NCBI GenBank assembly: GCA_910589055.1
Contig: CAJURN010000019.1
Span: 7,960-62,323, forward strand
Source of the DNA: an uncultured Muribaculaceae bacterium
GTDB lineage: Bacteria; Bacteroidota; Bacteroidia; Bacteroidales; Muribaculaceae
Direction: 5' to 3'
Length of the DNA: 54,364 bases
Both the position numbers and the translations under genes were made by a program. Of this stretch, positions 16,847 to 24,905 are shown in pieces (within the stretch, counting starts at the first letter, position 1; every line of letters begins with the position of its first letter). The notes under the pieces are model-generated. The model had not been told where the DNA came from, ran no database searches, and worked only from the letters and a program-made list of their open reading frames with translations.

Positions 16847-18205
16847 ATGTCCTCCGAAGAACTCGACCATTTCAATAAATACAGCAATACAGCCTCCGAA
16901 ATCACCAACGAGCATCTGATTCTCGTTGTAGGTGTCGGCGGCGGCGGCAACAATGCCGTCAAGCACATGTACGAGCAGAATGTCAGCGACATTGAATTTG
17001 TCGTTGTCAACACCGACAAGCAGGCGCTCGCCATGTCGCCCGTACCCACAAAACTGCTTATCGGCCCCGTCACCACCAAAGGTCTCGGCGCCGGGGGCAA
17101 GCCTGAAGTAGCCGCAGAAGCTGCCGAGGAAAGCGTGCATGAAATCGAGAAGCTGATGGATCCGCTGCCCAACATGGTTTTCGTTACCGCAGGTATGGGT
17201 GGTGGCACGGGCACCGGTGCGTCGCCCATCGTGGCACGCTGTGCCAAGGAACGCGGCATCCTCACCGTGGGTATCGTCACGATTCCTTTCTTCTTCGAGG
17301 GCATGCCCAAGATCCGCAAGGCGCTCCGTGGAGCTGATGAGCTTGGTAAATATGTTGATGCCCTGTTGGTTATCAACAACGAACGCCTGCCCGAGATTTA
17401 TCCCGACCTCGAATTCCGCCTTGCGTTCGCCAAGGCCGATGATATCCTTACCGTTGCGGCCCGCAGTATTTCCGAAATCATCACCACGCCCATCATGATT
17501 AACCTTGACATGCGTGATGTCGATTCCACCCTGCGCGACGGTGTCACAGCCCTTATTTCCGTGGGCTACGGCGAAGGCGAGAACCGCATGACAAAGGCAA
17601 TCCAGAACGCCCTGCGTTCGCCCCTGCTGCGCGATTTCGACGTGTACACATCCAAGCGTATCCTCTTTGCATTTTACTTCTCGGAGGAGATTGACCCGCC
17701 ATACACCGCCGCAGAGTCGCAGGAAATCACACAGTTTATCCGCGACATGAACCTTGAGGTGGATGTTATCTGGGGTTACGGCTACGACAATACGCTCGGC
17801 AATCAGGTGAAATTCACTCTGTTGGCATCAGGCTTCGATATTACGGTGAGCGACCGCGACCGTGGCGATGTCGAGAGCAACAAGATAAAGGGAGCGGCAA
17901 AACCCGTGGTGGAGAATGATGCCGATATGATCGACCGCGTGGCCCAGACCTACGGTAATGACAAAATCGACGATCTCAAGCGTAAGAAGGAGACAGAGAA
18001 CTATATCATTCTCAATTCCGACCAGCTCGACAACGACGATATTATCGACATGGTGGAGCGCACACCGGCTTTCCAGCGCGACAAGCGTGTGGCGGCCACG
18101 GTGAAGTCCCCTATCCCATTCCAGCCCGGTACGCCCAAGTCAAGCACGGCCCGTACTTCCGAAGGACGTCAGCCTAATGTAATATCTTTCTCACAGGACG
18201 ACTGA
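16847..18205 (+). CDS. ftsZ: Cell-division tubulin homologue FtsZ
   Basis: GTPase that forms the Z ring. 452 residues. The guanine-binding loops VGGGGNN (about 27-33) and GMGGGTGTGASP (about 118-129) and the catalytic T7 loop NLDMRDVD (about 218-225) are intact. The C-terminal linker is charged. The likely FtsA-binding peptide, ERTPAFQRDKR (about 403-413, matching the PAFxR core of other FtsZ tails), is internal and is followed by about 40 further residues ending ISFSQDD. The stop shares a base with the start of the sirtuin gene. Cotranscribed with ftsA (40-base gap). Confidence 0.97.
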   Translation: MSSEELDHFNKYSNTASEITNEHLILVVGVGGGGNNAVKHMYEQNVSDIEFVVVNTDKQALAMSPVPTKLLIGPVTTKGLGAGGKPEVAAEAAEESVHEIEKLMDPLPNMVFVTAGMGGGTGTGASPIVARCAKERGILTVGIVTIPFFFEGMPKIRKALRGADELGKYVDALLVINNERLPEIYPDLEFRLAFAKADDILTVAARSISEIITTPIMINLDMRDVDSTLRDGVTALISVGYGEGENRMTKAIQNALRSPLLRDFDVYTSKRILFAFYFSEEIDPPYTAAESQEITQFIRDMNLEVDVIWGYGYDNTLGNQVKFTLLASGFDITVSDRDRGDVESNKIKGAAKPVVENDADMIDRVAQTYGNDKIDDLKRKKETENYIILNSDQLDNDDIIDMVERTPAFQRDKRVAATVKSPIPFQPGTPKSSTARTSEGRQPNVISFSQDD

Positions 18206-18888
18206 TGAAAAAACTTGTTGTATCAACAGGCGCGGGCATAAGCGCCGAGAGCGGAATAAGCACCTTCCGCGATGCGGGAGGGCTGTGGGAGAACTATCCC
18301 GTGATGGATGTTGCGAGCGCCGATGGCTTCGCACGCAATCCAGGGCTCGTACACAGCTTCTACAACGCCCGGAGGAAGGATTTACTTACCAAGCAGCCGA
18401 ACGACGCTCACAGGCTCTTAAAATCGCTTGAAGAGCTATACGACGTGTACATCATCACCCAGAATGTCGACGACCTGCATGAACGTGCCGGAAGTTCGAA
18501 GGTGCTCCACCTGCATGGCGAGCTGATGAAGGCGCGTGCCCTCGATGATGAGAATCTTACATTCCGCTTGCGTGAGGATTGTCTGGAAACCACTCCCGAC
18601 ACGGTTATCGACGGCCACAAGGTGCGTCCGCACATCGTTTTCTTCCAGGAGGCAGTACCCATGTTCGAGCCTGCGACTCAGCTTGCCGCCGAGGCCGACG
18701 TGTTTGTAATCATAGGCACAAGTCTTGTTGTGTATCCAGCTGCGGGACTTCTGCATTACGTACGCCGCGGCGTTCCGGTGTATTACATCGACCCGAATCC
18801 TGCCGCCGTACCGCCCGGTGTCACGGTAATCCGCGACACTGCCACCGCAGGCATGAAGAAACTCTACGGGATCCTTGCCGGAAAGTAA
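18205..18888 (+). CDS. Sirtuin-family NAD-dependent protein deacylase
   Basis: Sir2-type enzyme that removes acyl groups from lysines using NAD, 227 residues. The NAD-binding GAGISAESGISTFRDAGGLW (9-28), TQNVDDLHERAG (85-96) and catalytic H104 (LHLHGE) are present. Y53 and R56 (FYNARR) match the Y-x-x-R pair that gives CobB and SIRT5 preference for succinyl or malonyl lysine. The four zinc cysteines of classical sirtuins are missing; only one cysteine (C126) lies in that region, and the usual FGE is FQE. Translation is coupled to ftsZ through TGATG. It is the last gene of the cluster and is followed by a strong terminator. Confidence 0.93.
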   Translation: MKKLVVSTGAGISAESGISTFRDAGGLWENYPVMDVASADGFARNPGLVHSFYNARRKDLLTKQPNDAHRLLKSLEELYDVYIITQNVDDLHERAGSSKVLHLHGELMKARALDDENLTFRLREDCLETTPDTVIDGHKVRPHIVFFQEAVPMFEPATQLAAEADVFVIIGTSLVVYPAAGLLHYVRRGVPVYYIDPNPAAVPPGVTVIRDTATAGMKKLYGILAGK

Positions 18889-18909
18889 GAGATTAATGAT
18901 TAAAAGATT

Positions 18910-18943
18910 AAAGACGGACGCATTTCGGCATCCGTCTTTTTTT
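18910..18943 (+). terminator. Rho-independent terminator of the dcw-sirtuin operon
   Basis: AAAGACGGA (18910-18918) pairs perfectly with TCCGTCTTT (18931-18939); one C-A mismatch and two more pairs extend the stem around a six-base loop, and a T-run follows (18937-18943). It lies 21 bases after the sirtuin stop. Confidence 0.85.
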
Positions 18944-18963
18944 GATTTTAAGGATAATGTGAT

Positions 18964-19066
18964 TATAGGTCTAATGGGTCTAATAAGTCTAATAGGTCAA
19001 ATAAGTCTAATAAGACCAATAGGTATTATCTTCACCCTTCACCTTTCACTTTTCACCCATTACCTA
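18964..19066. repeat. Heptamer/decamer intergenic element 1 (right arm and loop)
   Basis: A run of degenerate units such as GTCTAATAAG, GTCTAATAGG and GTCAAATAAG (18968-19022) leads into TATTATCTTCACC and then CTTCACC/TTTCACT/TTTCACCC heptamers. It ends at the stop codon of tonB, between two convergent operons. The GTGAA-type left arm seen in other copies is missing here. Confidence 0.7.
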
Positions 19067-19881
19067 AAGTTATAAGTTATATAGGCTGTGGCGGTTTCGG
19101 GGGCATTGGAGTCGGAGCGGGTAAAGGTTTTGCTCCTAACCTCGGCTTTGCAGGCTTCGACGAGCGATGATGTCGTTGCTGCCGGGGCATCCCCTCCGAT
19201 AACTTCCACTGACACGACTTTGCCCGAGCGGTTTACGGTGGCTTTGAGCTTTATCGTGCCTGTTACGGTTGAGGGCACTTTGGCGTAGGAAGGCATTTTC
19301 CATCCTCCGCCCACGGTACCTGTGCCGTGGCCGTTTTGCTCGCTTGATTTTCCGGAGGGGCGTCCGGCGTTTCCGTCGGTCTTGCCTTTATTTTGGGTGT
19401 TGTTCTTGCCTGAAGTGTTCTGGAAGGCCGATTTCATGTCGGCTGAAGCCTTGCGTCGTGCTTCTTCCTGCTCTTTCAGCTTGGCGATTTCCTCTTTAGA
19501 GGGGCCTTTTTTCTCTTCTTTCTTGGGCTGAGGGGTCTCTTTTTTCAGAGGTGAAGGCTGTTTGGACGTCTTTGGCTGTTCGGCCACACCTGCGGGACCT
19601 TGGTCTTTCAGATCCATACCCGTTTCAGGCGCGGGGGTGGCGTTGTTGTTTTCCACCACCTCGTTGTAGGCCGGAGACGCGTCCGACGACGAGGGCACGA
19701 CGGGTTCGGGCGTGAAAAGATCCACAAACTCCTCTTCCTCGGCAAGCAATGCTGTGGTGGGGCGTGGTGGCTGGCGCAGCGACGACGGGTCGAACGACAT
19801 CTTGTCGAGATTCATCCACAGAATCAGGCCAAGAGCCACCACCAAGGTCACGGCAAGCGATATGAGTCGGGTACGGTTCAT
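19060..19881 (-). CDS. tonB: TonB energy-transducing protein
   Basis: Periplasm-spanning protein that passes proton-motive energy from ExbBD to outer-membrane receptors. 273 residues: membrane helix at about 6-25, a proline-, lysine- and glutamate-rich spacer (about 95-185, with PKKEEKKGPSKEEIAKLKEQ), and a C-terminal TonB-like domain (about 195-273) with GTIKLKATVNRSGKVVSVEV and the final AYITYNF strand. The start overlaps the exbD stop by four bases. The spacer resembles TolA, but the C-terminal domain and the exbB-exbD context support TonB. The stop codon is immediately followed by intergenic repeat 1. Confidence 0.88.
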   Translation of the reverse strand: MNRTRLISLAVTLVVALGLILWMNLDKMSFDPSSLRQPPRPTTALLAEEEEFVDLFTPEPVVPSSSDASPAYNEVVENNNATPAPETGMDLKDQGPAGVAEQPKTSKQPSPLKKETPQPKKEEKKGPSKEEIAKLKEQEEARRKASADMKSAFQNTSGKNNTQNKGKTDGNAGRPSGKSSEQNGHGTGTVGGGWKMPSYAKVPSTVTGTIKLKATVNRSGKVVSVEVIGGDAPAATTSSLVEACKAEVRSKTFTRSDSNAPETATAYITYNFR

Positions 19882-20327
19882 TCAGCCACTGGATTTGATT
19901 CGGTATTCGGCCTGTTCGGCGATGAGGGTTTTGTGGCGAGCACCATCTTTATGGAGTTGTCGGCGCCGATGTTGAGCACTTCCACAACCTTTCCGTAGGC
20001 CACCTCAGCGTCGGCATAGACGGCTACGGCGCCGAGCGAGTCGGCGGGAGCGAGTGAGGTGAGGTAGGGTACAAGCTGATCCTGAGCCACGGGCACGGGG
20101 TCGGAATCGGATGCGCTCACGTAGTAGAGACCTTCGGCGTCCACAAACACGCGCGTAGAGGGTTTCACGGGTGTCTGCTGCGAGCTTTCGGGTAGGTCGA
20201 TTTCAAGCGCTGTCGGGAAAACGAAGGCTGAAGTCACCATGAAGAAAACCAGCAGAAGAAAAACCACGTCGGTCATGGAAGCCATCGAGAAGGTGGCGAG
20301 CATGTCCTGTTGTCGTTTGAGTGCCAT
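19878..20327 (-). CDS. exbD: ExbD/TolR biopolymer transport protein
   Basis: 149 residues. Inner-membrane subunit that with ExbB forms the proton-driven motor for TonB. One helix near 16-38 (SMASMTDVVFLLLVFFMVTSAF) contains the conserved proton-carrying aspartate D20 of the MTDVVF motif; a periplasmic domain follows. The N-terminus is short and basic, as is usual for the family. Overlaps tonB by four bases and follows exbB by nine bases. Confidence 0.94.
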   Translation of the reverse strand: MALKRQQDMLATFSMASMTDVVFLLLVFFMVTSAFVFPTALEIDLPESSQQTPVKPSTRVFVDAEGLYYVSASDSDPVPVAQDQLVPYLTSLAPADSLGAVAVYADAEVAYGKVVEVLNIGADNSIKMVLATKPSSPNRPNTESNPVAE

Positions 20328-20336
20328 AATTTCGGA

Positions 20337-21107
20337 TTAGCCTACGGGTTCGTTGAGAAGGTCCATGAAGTCCATTGTGCTGGCTTCGAGCTGGTTCATT
20401 ACCTTGTTGATGCGTGCAACCAGATAGTTGTAGGCAAACAGGGCGATGACACCCACGATAAGACCGGCCACAGTGGTTACGAGTGCCGAGTAGATGCCGC
20501 CGGCGAAGGAGTCGATTGTGGCCGAGCTGCCCGACTGTGCGATTGCGTAGAAAGCCTGCACCATGCCTATTACCGTGCCGAGGAAGCCGAGCATCGGCGC
20601 TCCGGCGGCGGTGGTGGCGAGCCAGGGCAGTCCCTTGCTGAGTGCGGCCACTTCGAGGTTTCCGGTGTTTTCGATAGCCACGAGTACGTCGTTCATCGGA
20701 CGTCCGATGCGGGTGATGCCTTTAGCCACAAGGCGCGAAGCCGGGGTGGCTGTGCTCTTGCAAAGGTTCATGGCGCTTTCGATTTCGCCTTCGTGGATGT
20801 AGCCGCGGATGCGTTTCATGAAAGAGTCGTCGCTGCGGGAGGCGCGTGCGATTACGATTGCACGCTCAACGAAGATGTATACACTGAGCAGCAGGAGCAG
20901 CGCCAGAGGTATCATCGTCCAGCCGCCCTGGAGACACAGGTCCCAGATTGACATGGTTTTAACGGTTTCCTCAGCTGCGGGAGCGGCGAGGTTCATGACA
21001 TCTACTGCGGCCATGGCCGTGGTGTCGGCCATGCCGGAAACAGCTCCGGAAACAGTGCTGTCGGCAGCAACTTCGGCTGCACCGGGAATTTGCAAGAAGA
21101 AAGACAT
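20337..21107 (-). CDS. exbB: ExbB/TolQ/MotA-family proton channel
   Basis: 256 residues, first hydrophobic stretch near 62-84 and the typical pair of long helices in the C-terminal half (about 150-185 and 195-225). The signature GAPMLGFLGTVIGMVQAF (about 167-184) is the MotA_ExbB domain. It carries an extra N-terminal segment of about 50 residues, rich in alanine and serine, before the first helix, possibly periplasmic. It lies 45 bases after pdxJ in the same direction; pdxJ-exbB-exbD-tonB is a recurring order in Bacteroidales. Confidence 0.94.
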   Translation of the reverse strand: MSFFLQIPGAAEVAADSTVSGAVSGMADTTAMAAVDVMNLAAPAAEETVKTMSIWDLCLQGGWTMIPLALLLLLSVYIFVERAIVIARASRSDDSFMKRIRGYIHEGEIESAMNLCKSTATPASRLVAKGITRIGRPMNDVLVAIENTGNLEVAALSKGLPWLATTAAGAPMLGFLGTVIGMVQAFYAIAQSGSSATIDSFAGGIYSALVTTVAGLIVGVIALFAYNYLVARINKVMNQLEASTMDFMDLLNEPVG

Positions 21108-21152
21108 TTTTTTGTGAGTAGCAGATAATGTGAGGGAGGTGGTGAATATTAA

Positions 21153-21872
21153 TCAGCCTTTTACAAGGCAGGCTTTGTAGCGGCGGATGGTTTCCTCAAG
21201 TCCGAGATATAGGGCGTCGCATATGAGCGCATGGCCTATCGACACTTCGTTGAGGTAGGGGATGTTGCGGCTGAAAAACGCGAGGTTTTCCAGGCTGAGG
21301 TCGTGCCCGGCGTTGAGTCCCAGCCCGTACTTGCGAGCGGCGCGTGCGGCTTCGACAAAGGGAGCCACGGCGGCAGCGGGATCGGTGGGGTAAAGGTCGG
21401 CGTAGGGCTTGGTGTAGAGCTCCACGCGGTCGGCACCGGTTTCGGAGGCGGCACGGACGATTTCAGGGTCGGCGTCAACGAAAATTGACGTGCGGACGCC
21501 TGCGTCCTTGAAGCGCTCCACGAGCGACGAAAGGAAGTCGAAATTGTCGGCCACATTCCATCCGGCATTGGATGTGAGGGCGTCGGGGCTGTCGGGAACC
21601 AGGGTCACCTGGGTAGGACGCACTTTGAGCACGAGGTCAACAAATTCCGGGGTGGGGTTGCCTTCGATATTGAATTCGACCTTGAGCATGGGTCGGAGCT
21701 TGAAAACGTCGTCGCGTCGGATATGGCGCTCGTCGGGGCGGGGATGCACCGTGATTCCGTCGGCGCCGAAACGCTCGATGTCAAGTGCCACGGTCTCCAC
21801 GCAGGGGTTGTTCTCTCCGCGGGCGTTGCGGAGAGTGGCGATTTTATTTATATTAACGCTTAGATTTGTCAT
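21153..21872 (-). CDS. pdxJ: Pyridoxine 5'-phosphate synthase PdxJ
   Basis: 239-residue TIM-barrel enzyme condensing 1-deoxy-D-xylulose 5-phosphate and 3-amino-2-oxopropyl phosphate in vitamin B6 synthesis. The opening LSVNINKIATLRNARG, then ADGITVHPRPDERHI, FNIEGNPTPEF, QVTLVPDSPDALTSNAGW and the late GLNAGHDLSLENL and EVSIGHALI are the standard PdxJ blocks with the catalytic His residues of HPRPDERHI. ATG 21872 was chosen because it begins at the family start; the open frame upstream runs through the repeat element and has no family sequence. Confidence 0.97.
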   Translation of the reverse strand: MTNLSVNINKIATLRNARGENNPCVETVALDIERFGADGITVHPRPDERHIRRDDVFKLRPMLKVEFNIEGNPTPEFVDLVLKVRPTQVTLVPDSPDALTSNAGWNVADNFDFLSSLVERFKDAGVRTSIFVDADPEIVRAASETGADRVELYTKPYADLYPTDPAAAVAPFVEAARAARKYGLGLNAGHDLSLENLAFFSRNIPYLNEVSIGHALICDALYLGLEETIRRYKACLVKG

Positions 21873-21900
21873 TGCAGCAATATATGCGGATATTTTTTCG

Positions 21901-21908
21901 TAAATTTG
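21901..21908 (+). promoter_or_regulatory. Possible plus-strand -7 box TAAATTTG
   Basis: Exact match to TAnnTTTG, 60-150 bases upstream of the short CBS-remnant frame. No TTTG at the right distance upstream, so the evidence is the -7 box alone. Confidence 0.3.
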
Positions 21909-21931
21909 TATCGGATACAAAATTCCAAGTG

Positions 21932-21962
21932 CAAAAATACGAATAAGTGAGTGCAATGCAAA
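21932..21962 (-). promoter_or_regulatory. pdxJ promoter inside dispersed repeat
   Basis: On the minus strand TTTG (21962-21959) and TATTTTTG (21939-21932) are spaced by 19 bases, a complete Bacteroidetes promoter with a predicted leader of about 50 bases for pdxJ-exbB-exbD-tonB. Confidence 0.65.
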
Positions 21963-21980
21963 ATTTATTTTAGCATTGCC
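21932..21980. repeat. Dispersed promoter-hairpin element, copy D (truncated)
   Basis: CAAAAATACGAATAAGTGAG, the inverted repeat GCAATGC...GCATTGC around AAATTTATTTTA, then GCCGA, where the match to copies A-C stops. The right half (GCGG, AGTATYTAAGAC, GTCAAA) is missing and the sequence continues directly into the CBS-remnant frame. Confidence 0.65.
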
Positions 21981-22356
21981 GAATTTTAAAAGAACCACGA
22001 AAGAATTGCAGCCAAAAGAACTTAACTTTCCCGAATTGGACCGCCTTTATCCCGCGATGCCTGATTGCTCGCGTATTCTGGCGGGGTGCCGGCGTGCCGA
22101 TTACAGCGCGTCGAGGGTCGCCACGGCTGTGGAGGATTGCAACGCGCACGTCCTCAACCTCAATGTGACCGATCTTGGCGACGAGGAGCTTCCGGTGGTT
22201 TTCGACCTCCGTGTCAATATACGCAACGTGGAATCCGTGGCCCGCTCGCTCGAGCGCTACGGCTACCGGATACTGCTGTCGGAAACCGACGGCGATGCCG
22301 ACTCCGACACCTTCCGCGAGCGGCTTGATGAAGTGCTCCGGTATATAAACATGTAG
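21976..22356 (+). pseudogene. Stand-alone C-terminal domain of a CBS-domain protein (probable remnant)
   Basis: Up to 126 residues from TTG 21976, or 99 from ATG 22057. The part from CRRADYSASRVATAVEDC to the end, ERLDEVLRYINM, resembles from memory the C-terminal ACT-like domain of the roughly 220-residue CBS-domain protein that sits beside nadK in Bacteroides and relatives. The two CBS motifs that should precede it are not here, nor anywhere in the 100 bases upstream, which are repeat element and pdxJ promoter. Either a 5' deletion occurred at the repeat boundary or this lineage kept only the C-terminal domain as a small gene. The frame is open and coding-like, so it may still be expressed. 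nadK starts 18 bases later. Confidence 0.5.
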
Positions 22357-22374
22357 TTTGATTCTCTTTCCGAT

Positions 22375-23250
22375 ATGAAAATAGCCATCTACGGCAGCCG
22401 CCGCCAACACGATTACCTCCCGCAGGTCGAGGCTTTCCTTCAGGCAATTACTTCGCCGGAATATGAAGTGGTGATGCACCGCAAGCTCTACGACCATCTG
22501 CTGCACCTGATTCCCCGGGCTTTGCGTTGTGTGGGAAGGGTAGTGGACGGCCCCGATTTCACGGCTGACATTGCCGTGAGTCTCGGTGGCGACGGCACTT
22601 TCCTGCGCACGGCCATGTGGGTGGGCGAGAAGCAGATTCCCATCGTGGGCGTCAATACCGGCAATCTCGGCTATCTTGCAGCCCTGTCGATATCGGAACT
22701 TCCCGCCTTGCCCGAATTGCTTGCAGGCAAGCGCTTCCGAGTCGAGTACCGCGGACTTATCCGTGTCGAGGCCGAGGGGCTTCCGGCACGTCTGTGGCCC
22801 TACGCGCTCAATGAGGTGGCGATTTCAAAAGAGGAATCCTCGTCGATGATTACAGCCGACGTTTCGCTCGGCGAGCAGCCGCTGGCTCATTACCGGGCCG
22901 ACGGACTCATCGTGTGCACCTCCACGGGCAGCACGGCCTATAATCTGTCGGTCGGAGGCCCTATCGTGCAGCCTACGATTGACGTGCGTGTCATCGCGCC
23001 CGTGGCGGCTCATTCGCTTTCGATACGTCCGCTTGTCGTGGGCGCGGCCACTCCCATTACCATCATCGCCGATGCCCGTGCATCGCATTTCCGTGTGTCG
23101 CTCGACGGTCGTTCGGCAGCACTCCCCGTAGGCACGTCCATCCGCCTTAGCGAGGCTCCGTTCAAAACCGCTGTAATGCAGCTCGATACGTGCTCGTTTG
23201 CCGACACTCTGCGAGAGAAGCTCCACTGGGCCGATTCAATGAATTTTTGA
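22375..23250 (+). CDS. nadK: NAD kinase
   Basis: ATP-dependent phosphorylation of NAD to NADP. 291 residues, usual length. GGDGTFLRTA (71-80) carries the catalytic aspartate of the GGDGT motif; NTGNLGYLA, NEVAISKEESSSM and TSTGSTAYNLSVGGPIV (about 182-200) form the NAD-binding site, and a late VSLDGR motif is present. The stop overlaps the start of the metallopeptidase gene by one base (TGATG). Confidence 0.97.
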   Translation: MKIAIYGSRRQHDYLPQVEAFLQAITSPEYEVVMHRKLYDHLLHLIPRALRCVGRVVDGPDFTADIAVSLGGDGTFLRTAMWVGEKQIPIVGVNTGNLGYLAALSISELPALPELLAGKRFRVEYRGLIRVEAEGLPARLWPYALNEVAISKEESSSMITADVSLGEQPLAHYRADGLIVCTSTGSTAYNLSVGGPIVQPTIDVRVIAPVAAHSLSIRPLVVGAATPITIIADARASHFRVSLDGRSAALPVGTSIRLSEAPFKTAVMQLDTCSFADTLREKLHWADSMNF

Positions 23251-23981
23251 TGAAATACATTTCCTCAGGCCGGTTTAATCATCCGACGTTCGGAGTGGTT
23301 AAGGTAACGGTGCGGGAAAATGCCGTGCAATGTACCTCCCGCTGGTCGAAAGGTGAGTTGTGCGTAAGCGTTCCTCCCGGCACTCCGACGGAATATTTCG
23401 CGAAGATGCTCGTCGACCTTGAGCCGCGTCTGCTTGCGATGCGCCCTCCGGAGCGTTTCCACGCCGGACAGGTGATTGAGTGCCACGGCGTGACTTTCCG
23501 TATTGTTACAAGTCGGCTATGCCCTCCGGGGAAATCAATCGGTAAGGCGGAATATGATAGTGAAAAAAAACATCTTTCCGTTACAATCACCCTCCCGGAG
23601 AACGCTGATTTTTCTTCGCCGCAGGTGCAGAAAGTCATCAACCACAATCTTATGCACTATGCCGAGGCGATGGCTCTTGATTTTCTGATTCCTTTTGCCC
23701 GGAAGGTTGCAAAGAGGGTAGGGTGCAACCCTGCAGGCTGGAGCATCGGAAAAGGGATGAAGCGTCTCGGCAGCTGTAACAGCCGTGGAGAGATACGCCT
23801 GAGTGTGAAACTTGTGTTCCTGCCGCCTGAATTGCGTGAGTTTGTGATAATCCATGAGCTGGCACATCTTACCGAAATGAATCATTCTGCGCGCTTCCAC
23901 GCGCTTTGCGACAAGATGTGCGGCGGACGCGAGCGCGAACTGTCCGCAAAACTTAAATCATTCCGTTTTCCCGTTTTCTAA
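23250..23981 (+). CDS. YgjP/WLM-like metallopeptidase-domain protein (DUF45)
   Basis: 243 residues. The HELAH motif (H202, E203, H206) followed by NH at 211-212 (EMNHSARFH) matches the DUF45/YgjP family of SprT-like zinc proteins (HExxH plus a third histidine six residues on). The N-terminal half (to about 130) is the beta-rich part of the family (HPTFGVVKVTVRENAVQCTSRW). The cellular substrate is unknown. The start at 23250 overlaps the nadK stop; an upstream in-frame start inside nadK is less likely. The last 24 bases overlap the end of convergent queG. Confidence 0.88.
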   Translation: MKYISSGRFNHPTFGVVKVTVRENAVQCTSRWSKGELCVSVPPGTPTEYFAKMLVDLEPRLLAMRPPERFHAGQVIECHGVTFRIVTSRLCPPGKSIGKAEYDSEKKHLSVTITLPENADFSSPQVQKVINHNLMHYAEAMALDFLIPFARKVAKRVGCNPAGWSIGKGMKRLGSCNSRGEIRLSVKLVFLPPELREFVIIHELAHLTEMNHSARFHALCDKMCGGRERELSAKLKSFRFPVF

Positions 23982-24905
23982 GACCGCACGTGCGTTGCGT
24001 TGCAGCCCGGCGAGCTTTGCCCGCTTTACGGCGCTGCGGCGGAAAATGGCGCTGAAACGCTCCTGCGTGAGCGCGGCCACATCTTCCGGTGCCCTGAGAC
24101 TTGCTAATTCCGGACGCATGCGGAATTCCTCAAGCGCGAGCATATCCTCGCCGCATGCTTTATGGCTGTGAGGACACGCGTCCTGGCACACATCGCAGCC
24201 GAAAATCCTGCGTCCGCGCAAGTCGGGAGTGTGCTCGAAATCTCCGCGGTGCTCAATCGTGAGGTACGACAGACAGCGGCGTGCATCCAGTCCGCCGTTT
24301 CCGTCCAGAGCCTTTCCGGGGCATGCCTGCACGCATCTGCGGCACTCTCCGCAGGAAATTTCCGGAGCATCAGCGCGGTCAGGCACTCCGGCATCCTCGG
24401 TCCAGAAAATCTCGGCAAGAAACACCTTCGGCCCCACGCCCGGCACTATCAGCAGATTGCTAAGACCTATGAAGCCTATTCCGGCCTTTACAGCCCAATA
24501 GCGCTCGCGAACGGGTGCGGTGTCCACGCATATCCTTGTCGTGCCTCCCAAGGCCTCCATTGCAGCCGCAACGGGCATCAGGCGTGCGCGGATGGCTTCG
24601 TGGTAATCGTCGCCGAGGGAATAATCGGATATGAGCGGATGGCGCCCTCCTTCGGGCTGTCTGAAGCTGAAAGCCACAGAAAGGACCGAGCGTGCGCCTT
24701 CAAGCAGCAGGGAGGCATCGGAGCGGATGTCGGTATAGCGTGCCATGTAGTCCATGGATGCGTTGCGGCCCGACTCAATCCAGCGTGCAAGCCGCCGGTT
24801 TTCAAGCTCTGGCAGCGGACTCACCGCGGCAAATCCCGCAGCGCATGCGCCTGCCCGGCGAGCCTGCGTCAGAATTTCCTCTACGGCTTCGCGCGTAATC
24901 ATCAC
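23958..24905 (-). CDS. queG: Epoxyqueuosine reductase QueG
   Basis: Cobalamin- and [4Fe-4S]-dependent enzyme converting epoxyqueuosine to queuosine in tRNA, cytoplasmic. 315 residues. N-terminal domain with YMARYTDIRSD (about 53-63) and the PVRERYWAVKAGIGFIGLSNLL block near 130-152; two iron-sulfur motifs, CGECRRCVQACP (about 183-194) and CDVCQDACPH (about 232-241). Shorter than E. coli QueG (379) because the C-terminal HEAT-like part is absent, as in many Bacteroidetes. Overlaps the deacetylase stop by four bases (same strand) and the YgjP gene tail to tail by 24 bases. Confidence 0.95.
   Translation of the reverse strand: MMITREAVEEILTQARRAGACAAGFAAVSPLPELENRRLARWIESGRNASMDYMARYTDIRSDASLLLEGARSVLSVAFSFRQPEGGRHPLISDYSLGDDYHEAIRARLMPVAAAMEALGGTTRICVDTAPVRERYWAVKAGIGFIGLSNLLIVPGVGPKVFLAEIFWTEDAGVPDRADAPEISCGECRRCVQACPGKALDGNGGLDARRCLSYLTIEHRGDFEHTPDLRGRRIFGCDVCQDACPHSHKACGEDMLALEEFRMRPELASLRAPEDVAALTQERFSAIFRRSAVKRAKLAGLQRNARAVLENGKTE

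Noticed and set aside
18964..19022. CRISPR-like array of short units
   Set aside because: Units of about 10 bases are degenerate and have no spacers of constant length.
18875..19075. Small protein after the sirtuin gene
   Set aside because: The frame consists of the terminator and the repeat element.
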